Numbered from the stretch's first letter, positions 1 through 7,250 are shown. The stretch: 22,611 nucleotides of DNA from 2-12-FULL-41-16 sp964473715 (GCA_964473715.1 CAYYQC010000016.1:1-22611), one strand, 5' to 3'. Translations and numbers: made by a program. The notes: a model not told the origin generated them from the letters alone.

Positions 1-163
1 AGATACTTGAAACTTGCTTAGAATCAGCCATTTCTTCCTCCGGCTGATGTGCCAAATATTCATCGACAGTCATCCTTTTCTTTAACAATCTTTTGGTTTC
101 CGGTTCGAATCGTGCGTAATAGTCCCCACCACTATTCCGCAATCGAATCGCGTCGTATCTCAA
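1..163 (-). CDS. possible partial CDS running off the left edge
   Basis: An open frame on the minus strand leaves the window at base 1. From the TTG at 161-163 it reads 54 residues with a coding-like, charged composition: YYARFEPETKRLLKKR, then MTVDEYLAHQPEEE. The first ATG in frame is at 71-73. With the TTG start it would overlap the end of the 132-1226 gene by about 30 bases; with the ATG start it would follow it directly. No SD sequence and no recognisable family are visible. It could be a co-transcribed small protein or the start of a longer one, or a chance open frame. Confidence 0.35.
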   Translation of the reverse strand, partial: MRYDAIRLRNSGGDYYARFEPETKRLLKKRMTVDEYLAHQPEEEMADSKQVSSI

Positions 164-1226
164 TTGAAGTGAGACAATTTTTTTGACTGCGTTCTGGAAG
201 TGTTTTACACATTTCCCGGCCTTTGGCTTTGGAAGTAAAATTTACCAAATAATATGAGACCATGCCGTCCACACATGCGCGTGTAAATTTAGGATTGTAT
301 TGGCAAATATTTTCCACGAAAATAGGATCGTTTAAATTGTATTTCATCGTGCGGCTACCAACACCATAAGCACAGGTCTGTTGATGTTCTGTGAGGCTGG
401 CGCACCAATCAAGCGCGGCTGTATATTGATTTTCATGCAATGAGAGATAATAAATTGGCGCGTAAAAATAACAAACAGATTTATATTTGGCTGGTTGTTC
501 AGCACAAGGATACGCAGGATCATTTTTATTTAAGTAAGCAGATTCATGAGTTTGTTGGTCAGTGGAAAAGTTTTCCATATACACTCCTTCGGCGCAACGA
601 ATGTCGGCTTTATCATCTGAATACGTATCACAAAGCTCTAAAGATTTAGGTAAATTGTTTTCTGTAAAAAACATTAGCCCATGCCCTACTCCGTGATAAC
701 AGGAATCAATAGTAAGAACATCAAAATTTTTACAAATAGTTTTCATAGTCGCGCTAACATCTTTTACCTGACCAAAATTTTCTTCGACAATGCCATGTAA
801 ATATCCAGAACCGCAAATATCATTTTGAAAAATTACCGCTCCGGCAAAACCATATTTTTGAAAAGATGCATGACCAATTTCATGAACTAGACCGTGACAT
901 GAGCGAAGCACTTTGGAATCATTTTCCATTAATTCACTTAATCTATTAAGCGCAACTTTAGGATCTTGGGTTTTTACGATTGTTTCAAGTTCTTCAGTAA
1001 TCGTTTCTCTCTCAATTCTAGTTAAATATAAAACCTCTAGGCTAGAAGTGGGAATTTCCAAGTCTGAGGCAGGGGTAGTAGCTGAAACTATAGGCGTAGT
1101 AGTGGGGGTAAAAACAACCACTATATTTTCTGTCTGTATTTTTTTGTTGAGAAGTAGTACTAAAATGACAATAGCAATAATGGTTGTGGCCAATGCTATG
1201 AGTGGAAATAAGACCCACTTTTTCAT
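132..1226 (-). CDS. membrane-anchored Cys-pair repeat protein, unrecognised family
   Basis: 364 residues. An N-terminal hydrophobic segment (about residues 5-26) after MKKW looks like an uncleaved signal anchor, followed by a Thr/Pro-rich linker to about residue 60, so the rest should lie outside the membrane. From about residue 105 there are repeated helical-looking units, each with a Cys pair: C-x10-C in the unit holding CYHGVGHG, then C-x11-C (CAEG), C-x10-C, and three C-x9-C units (CAYG, CVDG, last pair near the C-terminus). The first units are also rich in His-Gly: CHGLVHEIGH, GYLHGIVEENF, CYHGVGHGLMF. This suggests a disulfide-stabilised helical solenoid, perhaps metal-binding at its N-terminal His cluster. 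HEIGH has the spacing of an HExxH zinc motif, but no protease family is recognised. Its promoter would lie in the short divergent region before ychF, where an ATTATA at 1247-1252 reads TATAAT on the minus strand. Confidence 0.85.
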   Translation of the reverse strand: MKKWVLFPLIALATTIIAIVILVLLLNKKIQTENIVVVFTPTTTPIVSATTPASDLEIPTSSLEVLYLTRIERETITEELETIVKTQDPKVALNRLSELMENDSKVLRSCHGLVHEIGHASFQKYGFAGAVIFQNDICGSGYLHGIVEENFGQVKDVSATMKTICKNFDVLTIDSCYHGVGHGLMFFTENNLPKSLELCDTYSDDKADIRCAEGVYMENFSTDQQTHESAYLNKNDPAYPCAEQPAKYKSVCYFYAPIYYLSLHENQYTAALDWCASLTEHQQTCAYGVGSRTMKYNLNDPIFVENICQYNPKFTRACVDGMVSYYLVNFTSKAKGREMCKTLPERSQKNCLTSIEIRRDSIAE

Positions 1227-1272
1227 ATGTTCGGTTTGAAGAAAAAATTATATAGAAATAATAGCATAACGG

Positions 1273-1302
1273 TTGACATTTGGACTAATTTCAGGGTACT
1301 AT
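1273..1302 (+). promoter_or_regulatory. sigma70-type promoter of ychF
   Basis: TTGACA at 1273-1278 and TACTAT at 1297-1302, 18 bases apart. The predicted transcription start is within a few bases of the ATG at 1312, so the ychF mRNA would be leaderless or nearly so. The upstream TTG in frame at 1273 is the first half of this -35 box and so is not the start codon. Confidence 0.75.
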
Positions 1303-1311
1303 TGGCTCACT

Positions 1312-2385
1312 ATGTCACTAAAAATTGGAATTGTCGGCCTGCCAAACGTGGGTAAATCAACCTTGTTTAATGCACTTACTCGCAGTAAACAAGCGGACGC
1401 CCAAAATTATCCATTTTGTACCATTGAACCAAATGTGGGAATTGTTGAGGTGCCTGATGAACGATTGGCTAAATTGGCCGCTGTGTCTAAATCACAAAAA
1501 ATTGTTCCAACGGCCATTGAATTTGTAGACATTGCCGGAATTGTTAAAGGTGCGTCGACTGGCGAAGGCTTGGGGAATAAGTTTTTAGCTCATATTCGGG
1601 AAACTGACGCAATTGCCCATATTGTTCGGGCTTTTAATGATAATGACATTATTCACGTGCAAAATCGGGTTGATCCTAAGGATGACGCGGATATTATTAA
1701 TTTGGAATTGGTTTTGGCGGATTTAGAAACTGCCAGTAAGCGTTTGGATACCACAAAAAAGAATGCCAAAGGGGCTAGCGCCAAAGATGCCGCCGAATAT
1801 ATTGCGTTAATGGAACGCGTAGTGGCCGAATTGCAGGCCGGTAAACCAGCTCGTGGTTTGGATTTAACTGAGGAAGAAAAAGTCATGCTGTATGACCTGC
1901 ATTTGATTACCATGAAGCCCATGATGTATGTGGTTAATGTTGACGAACTGGGTGCTAGCAACGCAAATATAATTTTAGAACCAGGTGTCCCCCACATTTA
2001 TGTTTGCGCGCGGATGGAAGCAGAATTGGCTGACTTGTCCCCTACTGAGGCGGCTGATTACATGAAAGATTTGGGAGTTACGGAAAGTGGTTTGGATAAA
2101 ATTATTAAAGCGGGGTATGGATTACTCAACTTGATTACCTTTTTAACCTCTGGTGAACCAGAAACTCGAGCTTGGACAGTTAAAAAAGGCGCCAAAGGTC
2201 CCGAAGCGGCTGGTGTGATTCATACTGATTTTGTTAAAGGGTATGTAAAAGCTGAAGTAACCACTTGGCAGGATTTTGTAGAACTAAATGGTTGGGCTGG
2301 TGTAAAAGAAAAAGGTAAAATGCGTTTGGAAGGAAAAGAATATATTGTTCAGGATGGTGACACGGTTTATTTTCATATTGCTTAG
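1312..2385 (+). CDS. ychF: redox-regulated ATPase YchF (Obg-like, OLA1 family)
   Basis: A P-loop NTPase of the TRAFAC class, conserved in nearly all bacteria. It binds the ribosome and is unusual in preferring ATP to GTP. From the ATG at 1312 the protein has 357 residues, the usual length. It opens MSLKIGIVG with the Walker A GLPNVGKST, followed by the switch region with DIAGIVKGAS and GEGLGNKFL. In place of the GTP-specifying NKxD it has NVDE, the ATP-type signature of the family. The middle is the inserted coiled-coil region, and the last 80 or so residues form a TGS domain (TDFVKGYVKAEV, then VQDGDTVYF). The start was chosen because the family begins at this MSLKIG sequence and because a promoter ends just before it. 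It is a single-gene unit ending at the hairpin at 2406. Confidence 0.97.
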   Translation: MSLKIGIVGLPNVGKSTLFNALTRSKQADAQNYPFCTIEPNVGIVEVPDERLAKLAAVSKSQKIVPTAIEFVDIAGIVKGASTGEGLGNKFLAHIRETDAIAHIVRAFNDNDIIHVQNRVDPKDDADIINLELVLADLETASKRLDTTKKNAKGASAKDAAEYIALMERVVAELQAGKPARGLDLTEEEKVMLYDLHLITMKPMMYVVNVDELGASNANIILEPGVPHIYVCARMEAELADLSPTEAADYMKDLGVTESGLDKIIKAGYGLLNLITFLTSGEPETRAWTVKKGAKGPEAAGVIHTDFVKGYVKAEVTTWQDFVELNGWAGVKEKGKMRLEGKEYIVQDGDTVYFHIA

Positions 2386-2405
2386 TGTTTACAATTTAAA
2401 ATTTT

Positions 2406-2440
2406 AAAAAATACGCTAAAATTGACAAAGCGTATTTTTT
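2406..2440 (+). terminator. intrinsic terminator after ychF
   Basis: AAAAAATACGC (2406-2416) and GCGTATTTTTT (2430-2440) form a perfect 11-bp stem with a 13-base loop. A-run and T-run lie on opposite sides, so it could work in both directions. Confidence 0.85.
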
Positions 2441-2466
2441 GTATACGCTATATTATACAAATTAGC

Positions 2467-2495
2467 TTGACAAAATCACTTTTTTGTGCTATACT
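2467..2495 (+). promoter_or_regulatory. near-consensus sigma70 promoter for a short transcript
   Basis: TTGACA at 2467-2472, a 17-base spacer and TATACT at 2490-2495. The predicted start is near 2502, giving a transcript of about 200 bases to the terminator at 2666-2700. The leader contains the 12-base palindrome GCTTTGCAAAGC at 2510-2521. Confidence 0.8.
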
Positions 2496-2545
2496 GGTAT
2501 ATGTAAGTCGCTTTGCAAAGCAGAAAAATAAATAAAAAAATAAAT

Positions 2546-2653
2546 ATGAAACACTCTAATGGGAGCGTATCATTACAATCGTCAAATTCTTTTGCTTTCT
2601 ATTATCTTCTCACCGGTATCATGCTTTTCGTCGCTGTGTTAGTAGTGACGTGA
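2546..2653 (+). CDS. 35-aa predicted small membrane protein
   Basis: A 35-codon frame from ATG 2546 to TGA 2653. It has a polar N-terminus (MKHSNGSVSLQSSNS) followed by one hydrophobic stretch of about 20 residues (FAFYYLLTGIMLFVAVLVV), so it would be a single-pass membrane peptide. Support comes from its setting: it sits alone between a near-consensus promoter and a strong GC-rich terminator and fills most of that transcript. There is no SD, only an A-rich leader. It could be a free small protein or a leader peptide for the VIT transporter 80 bases on, although a terminator and a separate -10 box lie between them. A non-coding RNA of this length is the alternative. No family recognised. Confidence 0.55.
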   Translation: MKHSNGSVSLQSSNSFAFYYLLTGIMLFVAVLVVT

Positions 2654-2665
2654 TCATAACTTCTG

Positions 2666-2700
2666 CTCCCCCGTTCCAATAATTGCGGCGGGGGAGTTTT
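2666..2700 (+). terminator. GC-rich intrinsic terminator after the small ORF
   Basis: CTCCCCCG (2666-2673) pairs perfectly with CGGGGGAG (2689-2696) across a 15-base loop, followed by TTTTC. The T-tail also supplies the weak -35 (TTTTCA) of the next promoter. Confidence 0.8.
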
Positions 2701-2725
2701 CATTTCAATCTGCTTGGTTTATACT
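2697..2725 (+). promoter_or_regulatory. likely promoter of the VIT-family gene
   Basis: A good -10 TATACT at 2720-2725 with a weak -35 TTTTCA at 2697-2702, 17 bases apart. The -10 ends 8 bases before the ATG at 2734, which predicts a leaderless or almost leaderless message. Confidence 0.55.
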
Positions 2726-2733
2726 AGGCAGAT

Positions 2734-3456
2734 ATGAAAGAACATAAACATCATCAGGACTACCTTCATCATCAAAATACTATTAGTAGCGCCTTGGTGC
2801 GCGAAATGGTATTTGGCCTAGAAGACGGAATGGTTTCAACCTTAGGAGCCATTACTGGTATTGCTACCAGCACGAATAATCATTTCTTTGTTGTTCTTTC
2901 GGGTTCAGTAATTATTGCGGTGGAATCTATTTCCATGGCTGTTGGTTCGTATTTATCAAATAATTCAGAAATGGCAATTGATGAACGCATCATTGCCGAA
3001 GAAAAAGATCAAATTAAAAAATTTCCAAAAGAAGAAAAAGAGGAAATGGTAGATTTGTTTATTAAAGATGGCTGGACTCAGACTATGGCCGAAACCATGG
3101 CCGCAGAGACAGCCAAAAATCCCCAACTGATGTTGCGGGAAATGTCGTATCGTGAACTAAATTTGGTGCCTGATTCCCATGAGTCACCAATTAAAAAAGG
3201 AGCCATTATGTTTGGCTCTTATGTGGTGGGTGGTTTAATTCCACTTATCCCCTATGTTTTGTTACCAGTTAAGGAAGCAATCATGGTTTCTATTCCAGTA
3301 ACTGTTTTGGGTTTGTTTGCGTTAGGAGCATTAACCACCAAATATTCTGGCCGAAAATGGTGGAAAGCAGGCTTGGAAATGATGCTGCTTGCTTCTGCCG
3401 CAGCCGTAATTGGTTATGTAGTTGGACAATTGGTGGATGGAATTTGGATTAAATAG
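2734..3456 (+). CDS. VIT1/CCC1-family divalent metal transporter
   Basis: 240 residues, inner membrane. The N-terminal signature VREMVFGLEDGMVSTLGAITGIA is cut by the first TM helix and is typical of the VIT1/CCC1 (DUF125) family of Fe2+/Mn2+ transporters, which move metal out of the cytoplasm by proton exchange. A second TM helix carries ESISMAVGSYLS. A Glu-rich soluble segment of about 80 residues follows (RIIAEEKDQIKKFPKEEKEE, then MAAETAKNP and MLREMSYREL), matching the cytoplasmic metal-binding domain, and then three more TM helices. The His-rich N-terminus (HKHHQDYLHHQN) may also bind metal. The preferred metal cannot be read from the sequence. It is a single-gene unit that converges on the methyltransferase gene, and both stop codons sit inside one shared hairpin. 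Confidence 0.9.
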   Translation: MKEHKHHQDYLHHQNTISSALVREMVFGLEDGMVSTLGAITGIATSTNNHFFVVLSGSVIIAVESISMAVGSYLSNNSEMAIDERIIAEEKDQIKKFPKEEKEEMVDLFIKDGWTQTMAETMAAETAKNPQLMLREMSYRELNLVPDSHESPIKKGAIMFGSYVVGGLIPLIPYVLLPVKEAIMVSIPVTVLGLFALGALTTKYSGRKWWKAGLEMMLLASAAAVIGYVVGQLVDGIWIK

Positions 3457-3473
3457 GTTTCAAACCTATTTTT
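3451..3473. terminator. shared bidirectional terminator between convergent genes
   Basis: AAATAGGTTT (3451-3460) and AAACCTATTT (3462-3471) form a palindromic hairpin with T-runs on both strands. It contains the TAG stop of the VIT gene (3454-3456) and the stop of the minus-strand methyltransferase (3466-3468). Confidence 0.7.
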
Positions 3474-4614
3474 CAAGCTGAAATTTCCAAATACGGCGAG
3501 CCACGTGTTGGCCTGGTCTTTGATATAAAATGCTTTCGTGTTTAGGTAAAAGCGGGACAATGTTAAAGCCTAATTTTTTTATTGTATCTAAACAGTCAAT
3601 CGTGATTGTTTCTTTTTGATAAGTAAATTCAGGAATAATAAAGACTACTGAGGCACCTGATTTAAGAATGATTGCAAATTCTGCAAAGGCTTTTTCAAAA
3701 AGCTGACGAAGTTCACGAGCCGAATTTTGTAATTCACGCAATGATTCTCGACCAGTCTGTGGTTTACCCATATACGGTTCGGCCACAATGGCGTCAATTG
3801 ATTGCGCAGAAAATTCGCGGCTAAGTTGTTGTGCATCAGCTACTTTTAACTTAGTTACTGGTTTTATTTTTTTAGTCTCTCTTAACCAAGTGAGATTTTT
3901 TTCTGAATCCTGTATTGCTTTGAGACTTAAATCTGTACCAGCGATGTTTAAAAAACCCAAATCTGCAGCCTCCATAAGCACAGTTCCTGAACCACAAAAT
4001 GGATCAAGAACAATATCATCATGGCTGGCACCGGTAAGGTTGAGCATCATTCGCGCAAGTTTTGGCGGAAGCATGCCGCTTTTGCTATCTGCTTGTGGAC
4101 GGCCGTAATCCCGTTCGGAAAATCCCTCTAAGTCTTGAATGCCTTTGGTAATAAAAACTTTATTTTCAAAAATAGTTATATCGGAATTGGTATTTACCAA
4201 GTCGTTGTGTAAAATTGTGGCTGTATTTTTGGGTTCAATATATCGTACTGAGCGGTCTAGATTTTTTAATTCTTTTTTTATAAGCAAAGCAAATGGCGCG
4301 CCAGATAAAGAAAAATTAATTTTGCCACTAGGAATTGATTCATGTAAATATTTGGCCACTGTACTTGGTTTAGGTTGTACCTCTGGCAAATGTTCCATGA
4401 TTTTAACTGTGCCGCCGAGTTGGTTGATAAATCTGGCTGCATCAATTGGTTTTGAAGTTTCTACAAATAATAGATTACCGGCTTGACGTTCGCTGCTAAA
4501 AGAAATTTTTTGCGTATTAATAACACTGAGAATTTCCGCGCGAGAAAGTAGGGGTTGGTGACCGAGGTGAAATAAATAAACAGGCATATATTTTTTAATG
4601 TCGGAAAGTTTCAT
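3466..4614 (-). CDS. Trm11/TrmG10-like SAM-dependent RNA methyltransferase
   Basis: 382 residues. The C-terminal half is a Rossmann methyltransferase: GMLPPKLARMMLNLTG, then the SAM-binding motif DPFCGSGTVLMEA, then GTDLSLKAI and VADAQQL. This order matches the Trm11/archaeal TrmG10 group, which makes N2-methylguanosine at tRNA position 10. The N-terminal half (about 1-160) may hold a diverged THUMP-like RNA-binding region but is not clear by eye. The catalytic motif is unusual: where TrmG10 enzymes have D-P-P-Y, this protein reads VAEPYMG, so the Asp is Glu and the second Pro-Tyr is Tyr-Met. That may be a subfamily variant. The substrate is therefore inferred, and another RNA or DNA base remains possible. 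Confidence 0.85.
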   Translation of the reverse strand: MKLSDIKKYMPVYLFHLGHQPLLSRAEILSVINTQKISFSSERQAGNLLFVETSKPIDAARFINQLGGTVKIMEHLPEVQPKPSTVAKYLHESIPSGKINFSLSGAPFALLIKKELKNLDRSVRYIEPKNTATILHNDLVNTNSDITIFENKVFITKGIQDLEGFSERDYGRPQADSKSGMLPPKLARMMLNLTGASHDDIVLDPFCGSGTVLMEAADLGFLNIAGTDLSLKAIQDSEKNLTWLRETKKIKPVTKLKVADAQQLSREFSAQSIDAIVAEPYMGKPQTGRESLRELQNSARELRQLFEKAFAEFAIILKSGASVVFIIPEFTYQKETITIDCLDTIKKLGFNIVPLLPKHESILYQRPGQHVARRIWKFQLEK

Positions 4615-4632
4615 AGCACCATCCGCAGGTGA

Positions 4633-4661
4633 ACAGTAGTATTTTATGACTGATAAGTCAA
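4633..4661 (-). promoter_or_regulatory. promoter of the Trm11-like gene
   Basis: On the minus strand TTGACT (4661-4656), a 17-base spacer and TACTGT (4638-4633). The start would leave a leader of about 12 bases before the ATG at 4614. Confidence 0.5.
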
Positions 4662-4705
4662 TTGTTTAAGATTTGCCGGGGGTTTCGTGTAATGAAAATT
4701 ATGTG

Positions 4706-4711
4706 TACAAT
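4706..4711 (+). promoter_or_regulatory. -10 box deciding the start of the YgjP-like gene
   Basis: TACAAT lies immediately before ATG 4712 and seven bases before ATG 4718. The transcript would start at about 4718, so the upstream TTG at 4673 and the ATG at 4712 would not be on the message. The -35 is weak. Confidence 0.5.
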
Positions 4712-4717
4712 ATGAAG

Positions 4718-5176
4718 ATGGAACATGAGAATATTACCCAAACCAGTTATGTGGCGTGCAAAAATAGAGCGCGTAAGTTAGTAATGGAAAGATTGCGAAT
4801 ATATCAGCCGGTGATTGGTGTGGAATTTGCGCGGGTAAGTATTAAAGACATGAGTTCACGCTGGGGCAGTTGTTCTAGTAAAAATAATCTAAATTTTCAC
4901 TATAAAATTGTTTTTCTGCCTTTAGAATTAGCAGATTATATTATTGTGCATGAGCTTTGTCATTTGATTGAAATGAATCATAGTTATAGATTTTGGGCCT
5001 TGGTACGTAAGGCAATTCCAGATTATCGGAAAAGAATATTGGAGATACGAAGGGTGGAGAAGGAGAGTTTTAAAGAATACCAGACACGACCACGCTTGAG
5101 AAAAAGAATACGAAGAGTTTCTGCGCACACAATAATAAGAAGAAAATTACGTGCCTTAATTAATTTGAGTTTTTAA
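4718..5176 (+). CDS. YgjP/SprT-like zinc metallopeptidase (DUF45)
   Basis: 152 residues from ATG 4718. The family signature is clear: RVSIKDMSSRWGSCSSK, then the zinc site HELCHLIEMNH, with HExxH at about residues 78-82 and a third His ligand at about 88 (NHSYRFW). These match the YgjP-like metal-dependent hydrolases, also called WLM- or SprT-related. The biological substrate of the family is not settled. The basic C-terminus (RPRLRKRIRRVSAHTIIRRK) is not part of the core and may bind nucleic acid. The longer frame begins at TTG 4673, but a -10 box inside it and the match to family N-termini favour 4718. The next gene starts one base after its stop, so the two are probably translated together. 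Confidence 0.88.
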   Translation: MEHENITQTSYVACKNRARKLVMERLRIYQPVIGVEFARVSIKDMSSRWGSCSSKNNLNFHYKIVFLPLELADYIIVHELCHLIEMNHSYRFWALVRKAIPDYRKRILEIRRVEKESFKEYQTRPRLRKRIRRVSAHTIIRRKLRALINLSF

Positions 5177-5177
5177 T

Positions 5178-5693
5178 ATGGATATTTTATCTCATGGATT
5201 GTGGGGAGGGCTATTACTGGGGAGGACAAATAAAAAAGATTTTTGGGCGGCTTTTGCATTTGGAGTTGCACCAGATTTATTTTCATTTGGAATTTTTACT
5301 GCCATGACTGTACTTGGGTTAGTGTCAGGACCAGATTGGTCTGGCGGGCCACCTGACCCAAGCGCAGTTCCAGAGTATGTCCATCATTTATATAATATTA
5401 CTCATAGTTTGGTAACTTTTGTTTTGGCCTTTGGTGCTGTGTGGGTGATTCGAAAGAAACCCTATTGGCCTATGTTGGCCTGGCCTTTGCATATTTTATT
5501 TGATTTGCCTACCCATACAGCTGCATTTTTTCCAACTCCGTTCTTGTGGCCTCTATTGAGCTATAGATTTGATGGTGTGACTTGGGCAACGCCTTGGATA
5601 TTTTTTCCAAACTGGATTGCCTTGGGAATTGGATACTTGTGGTGGTTTGTCCACAGAAAGAGGATAAGTCATGCACAGATAGAGAAAAAATAG
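5178..5693 (+). CDS. YdjM/DUF457-like membrane-bound hydrolase family protein
   Basis: 171 residues with about four hydrophobic segments. The polar residues set in membrane helices fit the DUF457/YdjM group of predicted membrane-bound metal-dependent hydrolases: DILSHGLWGG at the N-terminus, PDLFSF at about residue 34, HSLV in the middle and HILFDLPTH around residue 110. These His and Asp residues probably form a metal site. E. coli YdjM is LexA-regulated, but no LexA box is visible here. The product and substrate are unknown. It starts one base after the YgjP-like stop and has no SD of its own, which points to translational coupling. The annotation is by motif only. Confidence 0.7.
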   Translation: MDILSHGLWGGLLLGRTNKKDFWAAFAFGVAPDLFSFGIFTAMTVLGLVSGPDWSGGPPDPSAVPEYVHHLYNITHSLVTFVLAFGAVWVIRKKPYWPMLAWPLHILFDLPTHTAAFFPTPFLWPLLSYRFDGVTWATPWIFFPNWIALGIGYLWWFVHRKRISHAQIEKK

Positions 5694-5768
5694 GTAAAAA
5701 GTGGTCTGTTTATTAAATGTATTTGTGCTAAAGTAGTATAAGAATTTCGGAAAAGAGTAAAAGAAATT

Positions 5769-6638
5769 ATGCCAATTGATAAATATACTGCCCTGTGGGT
5801 TTCCCACACTTCAATTTCAGATTTTTTGGCTTGTCCTCGGGCGTATTATTTGCGGCATATGTACCGCGACCCACGGAGTAGACATAAAATTAAAATCATT
5901 ACTCCTCCTCTAGCTTTGGGGCAGGCTGTACATGATACTTTGGAATCTCTATCAACCATTCCAAAGGAAACCCGGTTTTTTCATTCACTAATGGAGGGGT
6001 TTGAAAAATCCTGGGAAAAAGTTAAAGGTAAAAAAGGAGGATTTCATGACCGTGATACAGAGTTTAAATATGAAGAGCGTGGTCGTGCCATGATACGAAA
6101 TGTAAAGGAAAATCCAGGACCATTAGCAGGTTCAGCTGTAAAAATTAAAGAAGAGCTACCACATTTCTGGCTTTCAGAAGAAGAGGGGATCATTTTGTGC
6201 GGTAAAATTGACTGGCTGGAATATTTGCCAGAAACTGATAGTGTGCATATTATTGATTTTAAGACTGGAAAACAGGATGAGGATCCAGAATCTTTGCAAT
6301 TGCCTATTTACCATCTCTTGGTACGGTATTGTCAATCTCGCTTGGTAACTAAGGCTAGTTATTGGTATTTGGACCGAGAAGACGGGATGGTAGAAAAGCC
6401 TTTGCCAAGCCTGGAAGAGGCTAAAGAAAGAGTAATGGCCATTGCTAGAAAAATAAAATTAGCGCGCCAACTAGAGAGGTTGAACTGTGCTAAGGAAGGG
6501 TGCATGCACTGTCAGCCTTATGAGGATATTTTGGCTGGAAAAGGGGAATTAGTGGGCGAAGACGAGTTTCATTATGATGTATATGTCTTGCCTCCTCGTG
6601 CCCCACAACCGATATCCACGGAAAGCGTAATTTTATAG
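5769..6638 (+). CDS. RecB/AddB-like PD-(D/E)XK nuclease with probable Fe-S cluster
   Basis: 289 residues. The N-terminal SHTSISDFLACPRAYYLRH, LALGQAVHDTLE, the catalytic core GKIDWLEYLP followed by VHIIDFKTGK, and the QLPIYHLLV helix are the ordered motifs of the PDDEXK_1 (RecB/AddB C-terminal, Cas4-related) nucleases; the Asp, Asp and Lys of the core are present. Cys22 in CPRAYY and three cysteines near residues 238-246 (CAKEGCMHC) match the one-plus-three pattern of the 4Fe-4S cluster in AddB, Dna2 and Cas4. There is no helicase domain and no adda/addb or cas gene nearby, so it is a stand-alone nuclease, perhaps in DNA repair. A TATAAG at 5737-5742 may be its -10, and AAAAGAG lies in the leader. 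Confidence 0.88.
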   Translation: MPIDKYTALWVSHTSISDFLACPRAYYLRHMYRDPRSRHKIKIITPPLALGQAVHDTLESLSTIPKETRFFHSLMEGFEKSWEKVKGKKGGFHDRDTEFKYEERGRAMIRNVKENPGPLAGSAVKIKEELPHFWLSEEEGIILCGKIDWLEYLPETDSVHIIDFKTGKQDEDPESLQLPIYHLLVRYCQSRLVTKASYWYLDREDGMVEKPLPSLEEAKERVMAIARKIKLARQLERLNCAKEGCMHCQPYEDILAGKGELVGEDEFHYDVYVLPPRAPQPISTESVIL

Positions 6639-6649
6639 GCCAAAACCTC

Positions 6650-6678
6650 TTGACAAAAAAATGGTCGACTGCTATAGT
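6650..6678 (+). promoter_or_regulatory. promoter of the rpsF-ssb-rpsR operon
   Basis: TTGACA at 6650-6655, a 17-base spacer and TATAGT at 6673-6678. The leader is about 33 bases and ends with AGGT at 6710-6713, a short SD in front of ATG 6718. Confidence 0.85.
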
Positions 6679-6717
6679 AGCGCAGCTTTATTGGACCCCT
6701 TTACTTTTTAGGTAATT

Positions 6718-7230
6718 ATGACACAATACGAAATGCTCGTGGTGTTGCCAGGCACGCTTTCCGAAACCGAGGCTGAACCGGTAATCCAAACAATTAAGGA
6801 AACTGCAGAACGCTATGGCGCTACTGAATTTAAGCTTCATAATATGGGCAAAAGCCGTTTGGCTTACCCAATGAAGCATATTCGGTACGGGTATTTTTAC
6901 ATTGCTCAATACGCCGCAGACACTGCCGCTGCCAAAGAAATTCAAAGTCGGGTTCGTCTTCTCAGTAATATTTTACGCCTTGTAATCCGAGCAGAAAAAG
7001 ATGGCGTTCCTTCAGATCTATCCAAACTTAGTCTTACTCCACTTGCTGCTGTTGTAAACGTAGATGAAAATGGAGTGCCTGTGCGTGACGCTAAACGCGA
7101 AGCGCCTCGTGCTGTTGCTGCACCGGTTGCTGTTGAAGCACCAGTAGCTGCTCCAGCTAAAGCGGTAAGTATGGAAGAGATTGAAGAAAAATTGGATCAG
7201 ATGCTTGACTCAGATTTGGCAAAAGTTTAA
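6718..7230 (+). CDS. rpsF: 30S ribosomal protein bS6
   Basis: 170 residues. The first 100 or so match bS6: MTQYEMLVVLPG, the KETAERYGATEFKLHNMGKS region, LAYPMKHIRYGYF and RVRLLSNILRLVIR. The protein binds the central domain of 16S rRNA together with bS18. It is longer than the usual 95-135 residues: a low-complexity Ala/Pro/Val linker (about residues 125-150) leads to a short acidic helix (MEEIEEKLDQMLDSDL). Such tails occur in other bacteria, and the role here is unknown. First gene of the operon with ssb and rpsR. Confidence 0.97.
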   Translation: MTQYEMLVVLPGTLSETEAEPVIQTIKETAERYGATEFKLHNMGKSRLAYPMKHIRYGYFYIAQYAADTAAAKEIQSRVRLLSNILRLVIRAEKDGVPSDLSKLSLTPLAAVVNVDENGVPVRDAKREAPRAVAAPVAVEAPVAAPAKAVSMEEIEEKLDQMLDSDLAKV

Positions 7231-7231
7231 C

Positions 7232-7250
7232 CTCGGCGCGCGGCACCGAG
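7232..7250 (+). other. hairpin between rpsF and ssb
   Basis: CTCGG (7232-7236) and CCGAG (7246-7250) with an inner GC pairing form a short GC-rich stem. There is no T-run, so it is more likely an mRNA-stability or translation element than a terminator. An AT-rich TAATATAGA follows just before ATG 7270 and could be an internal -10. Confidence 0.45.

Noticed and set aside
440..649. Plus-strand open frame opposite the Cys-repeat protein
   Set aside because: No promoter, SD or coding character; it is a shadow of the minus-strand gene.
1273..1311. Extended N-terminus of YchF from TTG 1273
   Set aside because: It lies within the promoter and precedes the conserved family start.
2500..2700. 6S RNA, SRP RNA or tmRNA
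   Set aside because: The length would suit 6S RNA, but the ends do not pair, and no SRP or tmRNA core motif is present; a small membrane ORF explains the region better.
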